This document shows positions 27,182 through 35,905 of a stretch of 64,000 nucleotides of DNA, piece after piece (positions within the stretch are counted from its first letter, which is position 1; each line of letters starts with the position of its first letter). The notes beneath the pieces were generated by a model. That model was not told where the DNA came from. It worked only from the letters and a program-made list of their open reading frames with translations, and ran no database searches. The stretch is from Nocardioides sp. 1609. GTDB lineage: Bacteria; Actinomycetota; Actinomycetes; Propionibacteriales; Nocardioidaceae. The position numbers and the translations under genes were made by a program. The stretch spans positions 186,001 through 250,000 of the forward strand of contig NZ_SPUJ01000001.1 of NCBI RefSeq assembly GCF_004522105.1, written 5' to 3'.

Positions 27182-27784
27182 TCAGACGACGACGGCGAGG
27201 ACGAGCGCGAGCGCGGAGCCGGCGAGGAGGACGATTTCGGGAACGGCCGGCTCGCGGCGGACGCCGGCGGCGAGGGCGGCCTGCTCGGGTCCGTAGAGCT
27301 TGATGCCCTGCGTCGTGCGGGCCTCCTCGGCGAGCTGGCGGATCCGCTCCTCGACGAAGAGCCCGTAGGACTCCTCCGCCATCCGGCCGACGTCGGCCGA
27401 ACCGCCCCGGGGGACCCGGTCGTCGCGCCGCAGCTGGCGACGCTTGCGGCCGATCGCCGCCGAGGTGTAGCGCTTCTCCCCCGCCCGGACCGCGAGGACC
27501 TGGCGGACGGCGACCTCCTCGACCGCCGCGAGCGGGATCCGCACGGTGTCGACGATGTTGCGCAGCACCAGCGTCTCGTCCCGGACCGCCACCCCGGGGC
27601 GCAGCATGGCCGCCCAGCCCAGCGCAGCGAAGTTCACGCCGAGCGCGACCACCCACCAGGTCACCGGGCCCTCGCCGGCGAGGCCGAGGACGGCACCGGT
27701 GAGCCCGAGCAGCACGGCCGCGACCCCGTAGACCCGCCCGCTGGTCGGCACGAAGGTCTCGCCTCGCGGTTTGTCGCCGGTCAC
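27182..27784 (-). CDS. PH-domain-like membrane protein
   Basis: This 200-residue protein has two N-terminal membrane helices (YGVAAVLLGLTGAVLGLAG; WWVVALGVNFAALGWAAML), a bacterial PH-like segment (GVAVRDETLVLRNIVDTVRIPLAAVEEV) and a C-terminal hydrophobic helix (VLLAGSALALVLAVVV). This is the layout of actinobacterial PH-domain membrane proteins of unknown role. The GTG at 27784 lies 7 nt after a TAGAGT -10 that overlaps the deoC promoter. It converges on the sigma-partner gene with 16 bp between the stops. Confidence 0.7.
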   Translation of the reverse strand: MTGDKPRGETFVPTSGRVYGVAAVLLGLTGAVLGLAGEGPVTWWVVALGVNFAALGWAAMLRPGVAVRDETLVLRNIVDTVRIPLAAVEEVAVRQVLAVRAGEKRYTSAAIGRKRRQLRRDDRVPRGGSADVGRMAEESYGLFVEERIRQLAEEARTTQGIKLYGPEQAALAAGVRREPAVPEIVLLAGSALALVLAVVV

Positions 27785-27791
27785 GCCCGGA

Positions 27792-27801
27792 ACTCTATGC
27801 T
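27792..27801. promoter_or_regulatory. Overlapping divergent -10 elements (PH-like gene and deoC)
   Basis: Plus-strand TATGCT (27796-27801) lies 6 nt before the deoC ATG at 27808. Minus-strand TAGAGT (27797-27792) lies 7 nt before the GTG at 27784. The hexamers share 2 bp in a 23-bp gap, so both genes should be leaderless and the promoters mutually exclusive. Confidence 0.6.
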
Positions 27802-27807
27802 CACCCC

Positions 27808-28770
27808 ATGCCCACCCTCACCACGGAGTTCGCCGACGTGACCGGGTCCGAGGCCTCGATGCGTCGTTTCCTGCACGGGCTCCCCGGGGTCGACCAGGTC
27901 GGTGCCGAGGCGCGCGCCGCCTCGCTCGGCACCCGGTCGATCAAGACCACGGCCAAGGCCCACGCCATCGACCTCGCGATCTCGATGGTCGACCTGACGA
28001 CGCTCGAGGGGCAGGACACGCCGGGCAAGGTCCGCGCCCTGGCGTCCAAGGCGGTGCACCCCGACCCGGCCGACCCGACCTGCCCGCAGGTCGCCGCCGT
28101 GTGCGTCTACCCCGACATGGTCGCGATCGCGAAGGAGACCCTCGGGTCCTCCGGCATCAACGTCGCCGCCGTGGCCACCGCCTTCCCCAGCGGTCGCGCC
28201 GCGCTCGACATCAAGCTCGCCGACACCCGTGACGCCGTCGAGGCCGGGGCCGACGAGATCGACATGGTCATCGACCGCGGGGCGTTCCTGTCCGGGCGGT
28301 ACCTGCAGGTCTTCGAGGAGATCGTCGCGGTCCGCGAGGCGTGCACGCGTGAGGACGGCACCGCCGCCCACCTCAAGGTCATCTTCGAGACCGGCGAGCT
28401 GCAGACCCTCGACAACGTGCGCCGCGTGAGCTGGCTGGCGATGCTGGCCGGTGCGCACTTCATCAAGACCTCCACCGGCAAGGTGCAGCCGGCCGCGACC
28501 CTGCCGGTCACGCTGGTGATGCTGCAGGCCGTGCGCGACTTCCGCGACAGCACCGCCCAGATGGTCGGCGTGAAGCCGGCCGGCGGCATCCGCACCTCGA
28601 AGGACGCCATCAAGTACCTCGTGATGGTCAACGAGGTCGCCGGACCCGACTGGCTCGACCCCGACTGGTTCCGCTTCGGCGCCTCCACGCTGCTCAACGA
28701 GCTGCTCATGCAGCGCACCAAGCTGACCACCGGCCGCTACTCCGGCCCCGACTACTTCACGCTGGACTGA
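27808..28770 (+). CDS. deoC: Deoxyribose-phosphate aldolase
   Basis: This 320-residue class I aldolase has the Schiff-base lysine in HFIKTSTGKVQPAA, the second catalytic lysine in MVGVKPAGGIRTSKDA and the DIKLADTRDAVEAGADEIDMV core. It splits 2-deoxyribose-5-phosphate into glyceraldehyde-3-phosphate and acetaldehyde. It is longer than the 220-residue enteric enzyme, as is usual for the actinobacterial type. The aldehyde dehydrogenase gene 8 bp downstream can oxidise the acetaldehyde. Confidence 0.95.
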   Translation: MPTLTTEFADVTGSEASMRRFLHGLPGVDQVGAEARAASLGTRSIKTTAKAHAIDLAISMVDLTTLEGQDTPGKVRALASKAVHPDPADPTCPQVAAVCVYPDMVAIAKETLGSSGINVAAVATAFPSGRAALDIKLADTRDAVEAGADEIDMVIDRGAFLSGRYLQVFEEIVAVREACTREDGTAAHLKVIFETGELQTLDNVRRVSWLAMLAGAHFIKTSTGKVQPAATLPVTLVMLQAVRDFRDSTAQMVGVKPAGGIRTSKDAIKYLVMVNEVAGPDWLDPDWFRFGASTLLNELLMQRTKLTTGRYSGPDYFTLD

Positions 28771-28778
28771 GGACGACG

Positions 28779-30263
28779 ATGACGACCGACCCGACCGGCA
28801 CCGCCCCCACCGGCACCGCCCCGACCAGCACCGTGTTCGAGTACGCCCCCGCCCCCGAGTCGCGCAGCATCCTCGACCTCAAGGCGTCCTACGGACTCTT
28901 CGTCGACGGCGAGTTCGTCGACGGCCACGGATCGTCGTTCAAGACGATCAACCCCGCCACCGAGGAGGTCCTCGCCGAGGTCGCCGAGGCCGACGACGCC
29001 GACGTCGACGCCGCGGTCAGGGCCGCCCGCCGCGCCCACACCCGCGTGTGGTCGCGGATGTCGGGCAGCGAGCGCGCCAAGTACCTCTACCGGATCGCCC
29101 GGATCATCCAGGAGCGCGGCCGCGAGCTCGCCGTGCTGGAGTCGCTCGACAACGGCAAGCCGATCAAGGAGTCGCGCGACGTCGACGTCCCCATCGTCGC
29201 CGCCCACTTCTTCTACTACGCCGGCTGGGCCGACAAGCTCGAGCACTCGGGCTACGGCACCACCCCGCTCGGCGTCGCCGGCCAGATCATCCCGTGGAAC
29301 TTCCCGCTGATGATGCTGGCCTGGAAGATCGCCCCGGCGCTGGCGTGCGGCAACACCGTCGTCCTCAAGCCGGCCGAGACGACGCCGCTGACCGCGCTGC
29401 TGTTCGCGGAGATCTGCCAGCAGGCCGACCTGCCGCCCGGCGTGGTCAACATCGTCACCGGCGCCGGCGGCACCGGCCAGGCGCTCGTCTCGCACCCGGA
29501 CGTCGACAAGGTCGCCTTCACCGGCTCCACCGACGTCGGCAAGGCGATCGCCCGTGCGGTGGCCGGCTCGACCAAGAGGGTCACCCTCGAGCTCGGCGGC
29601 AAGGCCGCCAACATCGTCTTCGACGACGCCCCGCTCGACCAGGCCGTCGAGGGCATCGTCGACGGGATCTTCTTCAACCAGGGTCACGTCTGCTGCGCGG
29701 GCTCCCGGCTGCTGGTGCAGGAGTCGATCGCCGAGGAGCTGCTCGCCAAGCTGAAGACCCGGATGGGCACCCTGCGCGTCGGTGACCCGCTCGACAAGAA
29801 CACCGACGTCGGCGCGATCAACTCCGCCGAGCAGCTGCAGCGGATCCGCGAGCTGTCGCAGGTCGGCGAGGACGAGGGCGCCGGGCGCTGGTCACCGCCG
29901 TGCGACCTGCCCGAGCGCGGGTTCTGGTTCCCGCCGACGCTGTTCACCGGCGTCACCCAGGCCCACCGGATCGCCCGGGAGGAGATCTTCGGCCCGGTGC
30001 TGTCGGTGCTGACGTTCCGCACGCCGTCCGAGGCGGTCGAGAAGGCCAACAACACGCCGTACGGCCTGTCCGCCGGCGTGTGGACCGAGAAGGGCTCGCT
30101 CATCCTCCACATGGCCGGCGCGCTCAGGGCCGGCGTGGTGTGGGCCAACACGTTCAACAAGTTCGACCCCACCAGCCCGTTCGGCGGCTACAAGGAGTCC
30201 GGCCAGGGCCGCGAGGGCGGCCGGCACGGGCTCGCCGCCTACCTCAAGGGTGGCGACCTGTGA
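28779..30263 (+). CDS. Aldehyde dehydrogenase
   Basis: This 494-residue NAD(P)-dependent enzyme has all family motifs: IPWNFPLMMLAWKIAPALA, FTGSTDVGKAIA, the general base Glu in VTLELGGKAANIV and the catalytic cysteine pair in FFNQGHVCCAGSRLLVQ. The closing EEIFGPVLSVLTF and FGGYKESGQGREGG segments are complete. Its location directly after deoC suggests acetaldehyde oxidation. A related gene lacking the catalytic half follows. Confidence 0.95.
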   Translation: MTTDPTGTAPTGTAPTSTVFEYAPAPESRSILDLKASYGLFVDGEFVDGHGSSFKTINPATEEVLAEVAEADDADVDAAVRAARRAHTRVWSRMSGSERAKYLYRIARIIQERGRELAVLESLDNGKPIKESRDVDVPIVAAHFFYYAGWADKLEHSGYGTTPLGVAGQIIPWNFPLMMLAWKIAPALACGNTVVLKPAETTPLTALLFAEICQQADLPPGVVNIVTGAGGTGQALVSHPDVDKVAFTGSTDVGKAIARAVAGSTKRVTLELGGKAANIVFDDAPLDQAVEGIVDGIFFNQGHVCCAGSRLLVQESIAEELLAKLKTRMGTLRVGDPLDKNTDVGAINSAEQLQRIRELSQVGEDEGAGRWSPPCDLPERGFWFPPTLFTGVTQAHRIAREEIFGPVLSVLTFRTPSEAVEKANNTPYGLSAGVWTEKGSLILHMAGALRAGVVWANTFNKFDPTSPFGGYKESGQGREGGRHGLAAYLKGGDL

Positions 30264-30330
30264 CCACTGCACGATGCTCTTCGCCTCCCCCGCTCCGCTC
30301 CTCCGTCGCACACCACCGCAGGGACCCCGC

Positions 30331-31200
30331 ATGAGTCGAGTCGACGTCCGCAAGACCTACAAGCTCTTCATCGGCGGCGCCTTCCCGCGCTCCGAGTCCG
30401 GCTACTCGTACGCCGTCAACGACGCGAAGGGGAAGTTCGTGGCCAACGCCGCCCTCGCCTCCCGCAAGGACGCCCGCGACGCCGTCGTCGCGGCCCGCAA
30501 GGCCGCCGGCGGCTGGGCGGCACGCACCGCCTACAACCGGGCGCAGATCCTCTACCGCGTCGCCGAGCTGGTGGAGGACCGCCGCCCGCAGTTCGTCGCC
30601 GCCGTCCAGCAGTCGGAGGGACTCAGCGCCGCGAGGGCGAACGCCGCCGTCGACGCCTCCGTCGACCGGCTCGTCTGGTACGCCGGGTGGGCCGACAAGC
30701 TGACCCAGGTGGTCGGCAACGCCAACCCGGTCGCCGGACCGTTCTTCAACCTCACCACGCCCGAGCCCACCGGTGTCGTCGCCGTCCTCGGGCCCCAGCA
30801 GTCCTCGCTGCTCGGCCTGGTCAGCGTGATCGCCCCGGTCCTCACCACCGGCAACGTCGTCGTCCTGGTCTCCTCCCACGACCGTCCGCTGCCGGCCGTG
30901 ACGTTCGCGGAGGTCCTGGCCACCTCCGACGTCCCGGCCGGCGTCGTCAACGTCCTCACCGGCTCCGCGGCCACCCTCGGCCCGTGGCTGGCCTCGCACA
31001 TGGACGTCAACGCCATCGACCTGGTCGGCGTGGCGGGCGACCCCGCGCTCGCCACCGACCTCGAGGTCGCCGCGGCCGACAACCTCAAGCGGGTCCGGCG
31101 CGCCCCGGCGGCCGAGCCCGACTGGACCCTCACCCCGCGCCTCGACACGATGACCGACTTCCTCGAGCTGAAGACGGTCTGGCACCCGATGGGCGTCTGA
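30331..31200 (+). CDS. Aldehyde-dehydrogenase-family protein without a catalytic domain
   Basis: This 289-residue protein aligns with the N-terminal NAD-binding half of the upstream enzyme (YKLFIGGAFPRSESGYSYAV; WYAGWADKLTQVVGNANPVA; TGVVAVLGPQQSSLLGLVSV) but stops before the catalytic cysteine and Glu segments. Where the family has PWNFP it has PQQSSLLG. It has a normal start (ATG 30331), an open frame throughout and a distinct C-terminus (ELKTVWHPMGV), so it looks like a maintained pseudoenzyme rather than a recent truncation. It may be a subunit or regulator of the deoC-linked enzyme. Confidence 0.8.
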   Translation: MSRVDVRKTYKLFIGGAFPRSESGYSYAVNDAKGKFVANAALASRKDARDAVVAARKAAGGWAARTAYNRAQILYRVAELVEDRRPQFVAAVQQSEGLSAARANAAVDASVDRLVWYAGWADKLTQVVGNANPVAGPFFNLTTPEPTGVVAVLGPQQSSLLGLVSVIAPVLTTGNVVVLVSSHDRPLPAVTFAEVLATSDVPAGVVNVLTGSAATLGPWLASHMDVNAIDLVGVAGDPALATDLEVAAADNLKRVRRAPAAEPDWTLTPRLDTMTDFLELKTVWHPMGV

Positions 31201-31235
31201 CACCGACCAGGTGCCGGGGGCGTGCCCGCGTGCGG

Positions 31236-31241
31236 CATGAT
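31236..31241 (+). promoter_or_regulatory. -10 element for the kinase-like gene
   Basis: CATGAT lies 6 nt before the GTG at 31248. Confidence 0.35.
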
Positions 31242-31247
31242 CTGCGG

Positions 31248-31865
31248 GTGCCCCGGACGACCGCCCGCGTGATCGTGCTCGCCGGACCCTCCGGGTCGGG
31301 CAAGTCCCGGCTCGCCGGCCGGCTCGGGCTGCCGATCCTGCGGCTCGACGACTTCTACAAGTCCGGCGACGACCCGACGCTCCCCCGCGTCACCGAGGGC
31401 GCGAACGCCGGCATCGTCGACTGGGACCACCCCGACTCGTGGCTGCCCGACGACGCGATGGCCGCCCTGCGCACGCTGTGCGCCACCGGTGTCGCCGACG
31501 TGCCGGTCTACGAGATCTCCCAGAACGGCCGGTGCGGCTGGCAGACCCTCGACCTCGCCGGCGCCGACCTCGTCGTCGCGGAGGGCATCTTCGCCCCCGA
31601 CGTCGTCGCGGCCTGCCGCGACGAGGGGCTGCTGGCCGCGGCCTACTGCATCCGCCGCTCGGCCGCCGTGACGTTCTGGTTGCGACTGACCCGCGACCTC
31701 AAGGAGCGCCGCAAGCCGCCGCTCGTGCTGCTGCGCCGCGGCCTCGCGCTGGCCCGCGCCCAGCGCGGCGTGGTCGAGGACGCCGTGCGCAAGGGCTGCA
31801 CGCCGATGACCCCCGACGAGGCGGTCGCCGACGTCGAGCGGATCCGGTCCACCCCGGTCCGATGA
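31248..31865 (+). CDS. Uridine kinase-like P-loop protein
   Basis: This 205-residue protein has the Walker A loop AGPSGSGKSRLAG at about residues 12-24, the LRLDDFYKSGDDPTLPR segment typical of uridine/cytidine kinases, an acidic DWDHPDSW motif and VVAEGIFAPDVV. It probably phosphorylates a nucleoside, consistent with the salvage genes around it; the substrate is unproven. The GTG at 31248 begins directly before the first strand. The next gene starts 16 bp after its stop. Confidence 0.82.
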   Translation: MPRTTARVIVLAGPSGSGKSRLAGRLGLPILRLDDFYKSGDDPTLPRVTEGANAGIVDWDHPDSWLPDDAMAALRTLCATGVADVPVYEISQNGRCGWQTLDLAGADLVVAEGIFAPDVVAACRDEGLLAAAYCIRRSAAVTFWLRLTRDLKERRKPPLVLLRRGLALARAQRGVVEDAVRKGCTPMTPDEAVADVERIRSTPVR

Positions 31866-31881
31866 GTCGCGCCGGACGACG

Positions 31882-32385
31882 ATGAACCCCGCCGGCCTGC
31901 GCCAGCCCGACCAGCGCTCCTGCGGCGCCACGGCCGCGGTGGTGGCCCGGATGCTCGCCGACCCCTCGTACGCCGAGGGGGTGCGGCCGCGGTTCGCCGC
32001 CGAGGTGCTGGCCACCCACCGGCGGCTCACCCGGGCGCGGCTGCACGGTCGGCTCCAGCTCCCCTGGCCGCGGGCGGTCGGTACCCCGCCGTGGGCGGTG
32101 GCCCGGGAGCTGACGGCCCTCACCGGCGTCCGGCACCGCACGCGGCTGGTGCGGTGGCGGCGTCCGCCCCGCTGGGAGGACGTCGCCGCCCTCTACGTCG
32201 GCGACCGCTGGCTCCCCCGGCACGTGGTGCTCGTGGTCGGCCACGACCCGCTGCGCTGCTACGACCCCGCCCGGGGCAGGGTCGTCGAGGTCGACGCCGC
32301 GGCGCTCGCGCGGGCGCGGCCGCTCGGGCGCTGGACGACCGTCTGGTTCGCCGTCAGCCGAGCAGGTCGGCGTACCCGGGCTTGA
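31882..32385 (+). CDS. C39-like cysteine peptidase-fold protein
   Basis: This 167-residue protein has [18 protein letters not shown] near its N-terminus, the Gln and catalytic Cys motif of papain-like C39 folds, then [10 protein letters not shown] with a candidate catalytic His and CYDPARGRV with a candidate Asp. There is no signal peptide, no ABC transporter and no bacteriocin precursor nearby. Its target is unknown. The last 32 bp overlap tail-to-tail with the adenosine deaminase gene. Confidence 0.65.
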   Translation: MNPAGLRQPDQRSCGATAAVVARMLADPSYAEGVRPRFAAEVLATHRRLTRARLHGRLQLPWPRAVGTPPWAVARELTALTGVRHRTRLVRWRRPPRWEDVAALYVGDRWLPRHVVLVVGHDPLRCYDPARGRVVEVDAAALARARPLGRWTTVWFAVSRAGRRTRA

Positions 32386-33427
32386 TGACGTCGTCGATGA
32401 TCGCGAGCCGCTCGTCGAAGGGCAGGAACGCCGACTTCATCGCGTTGATCGTGAACCAGCGCAGGTCCGAGAACCCGTAGCCGAACGCCTCCACGAGCGC
32501 GAGCATCTCGTCGGTCATCGAGGTGCCGCTCATCAACCGGTTGTCGGTGTTGACGGTGACGCGGAAGCGCAGCTCGGTGAGGAGCCCGATGGGGTGCTCG
32601 GCGATGCTGGCGGCCGCACCGGTCTGCACGTTCGACGCCGGGGCCATCTCGAGCGGGATCCGCTGGTCGCGCACGTACGACGCCAGCCGACCCAGCTCGA
32701 CGGAGCCGTCGTCGTGCACGGTGATGTCGTCGATGATCCGCACGCCGTGGCCGAGCCGGTCGGCCCCGCACCACTGGATCGCCTGCCAGATCGACGGCAG
32801 CCCGAAGGCCTCGCCCGCGTGGATCGTGAAGTGGGAGTTCTCGCGCTGGAGGTACTCGAAGGCGTCCAGGTGACGGGTGGGCGGGTAGCCGGCCTCGGCC
32901 CCGGCGATGTCGAAGCCGGCGACACCCCGGTCCCGCCAGGCGACGGCCAGCTCGGCGATCTCCATGGACCGCGCCTGGTGCCGCATCGCGGTGAGGAGCT
33001 GGCGCACGACGATCCGGCCGCCGGCGGCGGCGACGCCCTGCTCGAAGCCCTCCTGGACGGCGGCGACGACCTCGTCGAGGGTCAGCCCCTGCTCGACGTG
33101 CTGCTCGGGGGCGTAGCGGACCTCGGCGTAGACGACGCCGTCGGCGGCGAGGTCCTCGACGCACTCGCGCGCGACCCGCGTGATCGCGGGGCCGTTCTGC
33201 ATCACCGCGACCGTGTGGTCGAAGGTCTCGAGGTAGCGCACCAGCGAGCCGGAGTCGGCCGCGTCGGCGAACCAGGCGCCCAGCGCCTCGGCACTCTCGT
33301 GGGTGGGCAGCCGGTGGCCGATCTCGTTGGCGAGCTCGAGGATCGTCGAGGGCCGCAGCCCCCCGTCGAGGTGGTCGTGCAGCAAGACCTTGGGAGCCGA
33401 GCGGACCTGCTCGCGTGTAGGTTCCAT
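32354..33427 (-). CDS. add: Adenosine deaminase
   Basis: This 357-residue zinc amidohydrolase has the metal-binding [31 protein letters not shown] with the catalytic His, and [15 protein letters not shown], where the second Asp of the usual NTDDP motif is Asn. It converts (deoxy)adenosine to (deoxy)inosine, which PNP can then split. The ATG at 33427 lies 7 nt after TTGGAT and is preferred to 33436. The 3' end overlaps the C39-like gene on the other strand. Confidence 0.92.
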   Translation of the reverse strand: MEPTREQVRSAPKVLLHDHLDGGLRPSTILELANEIGHRLPTHESAEALGAWFADAADSGSLVRYLETFDHTVAVMQNGPAITRVARECVEDLAADGVVYAEVRYAPEQHVEQGLTLDEVVAAVQEGFEQGVAAAGGRIVVRQLLTAMRHQARSMEIAELAVAWRDRGVAGFDIAGAEAGYPPTRHLDAFEYLQRENSHFTIHAGEAFGLPSIWQAIQWCGADRLGHGVRIIDDITVHDDGSVELGRLASYVRDQRIPLEMAPASNVQTGAAASIAEHPIGLLTELRFRVTVNTDNRLMSGTSMTDEMLALVEAFGYGFSDLRWFTINAMKSAFLPFDERLAIIDDVIKPGYADLLG

Positions 33428-33434
33428 GGCGATC

Positions 33435-33440
33435 ATCCAA
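33435..33440 (-). promoter_or_regulatory. -10 element for adenosine deaminase
   Basis: On the minus strand TTGGAT lies 7 nt before the ATG at 33427. Confidence 0.4.
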
Positions 33441-33483
33441 CCACCCCGTCTGCCCGCCGCCCCCGCGGCACGGAGGCCCCGCC

Positions 33484-33936
33484 ATGCGCACCTTCACCAC
33501 TCTCGAGGAGCTCGACGCCGCCGTCGGCGAGGAGCTCGGAACCGGCGACTGGCTGGAGATCGAGCAGGACCGGGTCGGGTTGTTCGCCGACGCCACCGGC
33601 GACCACCAGTGGATCCACGTCGACGTGGAGCGGGCGAACGCCGGCCCGTTCGGCGGACCGATCGCGCACGGCTACCTCACGCTCTCGCTGATCCCCTACC
33701 TCGGCACCAGCGTCTTCTCGCTGGAGACCCCCGGCGCCAAGCTGAACTACGGCCTGAACAAGGTCCGCTTCCCGCACCCGGTCAAGGTCGGCCAGCGGCT
33801 GCGCGACCACGTCACGCTGCTCGCCGTCGACGACCTGCCCGTCGGCAAGCAGCTCACCATGAAGCACGTCCTAGAGATCGACGGCGTCGACAAGCCGGCC
33901 TGCGTCGCCGAGATGGTCGTCGTCCTGCTGCCCTGA
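33484..33936 (+). CDS. MaoC family dehydratase
   Basis: This 150-residue hotdog-fold protein has the hydratase 2 motif [18 protein letters not shown] with the catalytic Asp and His, followed by [18 protein letters not shown]. Members hydrate enoyl-CoA thioesters; it resembles the single-domain actinobacterial (R)-specific type. GGAGG precedes the ATG at 33484. It has no obvious link to the nucleoside genes around it and ends 6 bp from the convergent deoA. Confidence 0.9.
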   Translation: MRTFTTLEELDAAVGEELGTGDWLEIEQDRVGLFADATGDHQWIHVDVERANAGPFGGPIAHGYLTLSLIPYLGTSVFSLETPGAKLNYGLNKVRFPHPVKVGQRLRDHVTLLAVDDLPVGKQLTMKHVLEIDGVDKPACVAEMVVVLLP

Positions 33937-33942
33937 CGCGGC

Positions 33943-35226
33943 TCAGGCGATCCGGTCGATCAGCAGGTCCTGCTTGACGACGTCGGCCGCGTCGCCGACG
34001 TCCCAGCCGCCCTCGAGGGAGGCCAGGGCCCGCTCGAAGCGGGCCGGCTCGTCGGTGAGCAGGGTGAACAGCGGCTCCCCCGCGGTGACCTCGTCGCCGG
34101 GTCGGGCGTGCCAGACGACGCCGGCGCCGGCCTGCACCGGGTCCTCCTTGCGCGCGCGCCCGGCGCCGAGGCGCCAGGCGGCCATGCCGACGGCCATCGC
34201 GTCGAGCCGGGTCAGGACGCCCGAGGACGGCGCCGTGACGACGTGCGACTCGCGGGCGGTGGGGAGCGCGGCGTCCGGGTCGCCGTCCTGGGCGCGGATC
34301 ATCGCCTTCCAGGCATCCATCGCCGAGCCGTCGGCGAGCCGGTCGGCGGGGTCGACGTCGTCGCGGCCGGCCGCGGCGAGCATCTCGCGGGCCAGCGCCA
34401 CGGTGAGCTCGACGACGTCGGCGGGTCCGCCGCCGGCGAGCACCTCCACCGACTCGGCGACCTCGAGGGCGTTGCCGGCGGTGAGGCCGAGCGGGGTGCC
34501 CATGTCGGTGAGCAGCGCGACGGTCGTGACGCCGGCGTCCTTGCCGAGCGCCACCATCACCTCGGCGAGCTCGCGGGCGCGGGCGACGTCCTTCATGAAC
34601 GCGCCGCTGCCGACCTTGACGTCGAGCACGAGTGCCCCGGTGCCCTCGGCGATCTTCTTGCTCATGATCGAGGAGGCGATCAGCGGGATCGCCTCGACCG
34701 TGCCGGTCACGTCGCGCAGCGCGTAGAGCTTCTTGTCGGCCGGCGCCAGCCCGTCACCGGCGGCGCAGATCACGGCGCCGACCGAATCGAGCTGCGCCAT
34801 CATCTCGTCGTTCGACAGCGCGGCGCGCCAGCCCGGGATCGACTCGAGCTTGTCGAGCGTGCCGCCGGTGTGGCCCAGACCCCGCCCCGAGAGCTGCGGG
34901 ACGGCGACGCCGCACGCCGCCACCAGGGGCGCGAGCGGGAGGGTGATCTTGTCGCCGACGCCACCGGTCGAGTGCTTGTCGGCCGTCGGGCGGGAGAGCG
35001 CGGAGAAGTCCATCCGCTCGCCCGACGCGATCATCGCGGCGGTCCACCGGGCGATCTCGCGCCGCTCCATGCCGTTGAGCAGGATCGCCATGGCCAGGGC
35101 CGACATCTGCTCGTCGGCGACGTCACCGCGGGTGTAGGCGTCGACCACCCAGTCGATCTGGCTGTCGCTCAGCTCCCCGCGGTCGCGCTTGGCGGTGATG
35201 ATCTCGACGGCGTCGTGGGCACTCAT
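33943..35226 (-). CDS. deoA: Thymidine phosphorylase
   Basis: This 427-residue pyrimidine nucleoside phosphorylase has the N-terminal helical domain (AVEIITAKRDRGELSDSQID), the phosphate-binding signature PTADKHSTGGVGDKIT, SGRGLGHTGGTLDKLE and KIAEGTGALVLDVKVGSGAF. It converts thymidine and phosphate to thymine and deoxyribose-1-phosphate, which after conversion to the 5-phosphate is a DeoC substrate. It starts 10 bp after the stop of the cytidine deaminase gene and is co-transcribed with it. Confidence 0.95.
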   Translation of the reverse strand: MSAHDAVEIITAKRDRGELSDSQIDWVVDAYTRGDVADEQMSALAMAILLNGMERREIARWTAAMIASGERMDFSALSRPTADKHSTGGVGDKITLPLAPLVAACGVAVPQLSGRGLGHTGGTLDKLESIPGWRAALSNDEMMAQLDSVGAVICAAGDGLAPADKKLYALRDVTGTVEAIPLIASSIMSKKIAEGTGALVLDVKVGSGAFMKDVARARELAEVMVALGKDAGVTTVALLTDMGTPLGLTAGNALEVAESVEVLAGGGPADVVELTVALAREMLAAAGRDDVDPADRLADGSAMDAWKAMIRAQDGDPDAALPTARESHVVTAPSSGVLTRLDAMAVGMAAWRLGAGRARKEDPVQAGAGVVWHARPGDEVTAGEPLFTLLTDEPARFERALASLEGGWDVGDAADVVKQDLLIDRIA

Positions 35227-35236
35227 GGGCGCGACC

Positions 35237-35644
35237 CTACTGGCCGAGGTCCTCGGCTCCGAAGGCCTGCGGCAGGACGTCGGCCATCGTCAGCACCCCG
35301 CGCGGCGTCTCGACCAGCAGCTCGGCGCCGCCGTGCTCCCACAGCAGCTGGCGGCACCGGCCGCACGGCATGATCACGTCGTCGTCGCCGTTGACGCAGA
35401 CGAAGTGGGTCAGCCGCCCGCCGCCGCCGGCGTGCAGCGACGACACCAGTCCGCACTCGGCGCACAGGGTCACGCCGTACGCGGCGTTCTCGACGTTGCA
35501 GCCCACGACCACCCGACCGTCGTCGACCAGGGCGGCCGCGCCGACCCGGAACCGGCTGTAGGGCGCATAGGCGTGGCGGGCGATCTCGACGGCGGCGGCG
35601 CGCAGGGCGCTCCAGTCGACGGACGCTCCGGGCTCGACACTCAC
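35237..35644 (-). CDS. cdd: Cytidine deaminase
   Basis: This 135-residue zinc enzyme has the core CNVENAAYGVTLCAECG with the catalytic Glu and first Zn Cys, and MPCGRCRQ with the other two Zn cysteines. It deaminates (deoxy)cytidine to (deoxy)uridine. The GTG at 35644 has GAGGAG upstream and is the first start that gives a normal family length. It heads a cdd-deoA operon that is divergent from the BMP lipoprotein gene. Confidence 0.94.
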   Translation of the reverse strand: MSVEPGASVDWSALRAAAVEIARHAYAPYSRFRVGAAALVDDGRVVVGCNVENAAYGVTLCAECGLVSSLHAGGGGRLTHFVCVNGDDDVIMPCGRCRQLLWEHGGAELLVETPRGVLTMADVLPQAFGAEDLGQ

Positions 35645-35793
35645 AGCAGGCTCCTCGGGGGGCGGGGCGCGGTTCACGCCGGGCGACACACCCTGACGCA
35701 CGACGGCGGCCGGCACAAGCCGTACGCGGGGCCACCCGGCACCGGTCCCGGGCCGCCCCAGCACCCCGCGGGAGGGCCCGAACATCCCAGTAC

Positions 35794-35808
35794 GGTAAAC
35801 GTTTCGAT
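35794..35808. promoter_or_regulatory. Possible LacI-type operator between cdd and the BMP gene
   Basis: GGTAAACGTTTCGAT contains the palindromic core AAACGTTT (35797-35804) typical of LacI/GalR-family operators. It lies 102 bp before the BMP lipoprotein start and 150 bp before cdd, in the longest intergenic region of the window. No LacI-family gene is in the window. Confidence 0.45.
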
Positions 35809-35905
35809 ACATCGCGACTTCGGAAGACTTTCGGCCGCCGGATCGCGTAGCGTGACCGACCGCGCTGCACCCACTCCGGGGGCAGGAGATCTGGAGGCAC
35901 CACGT

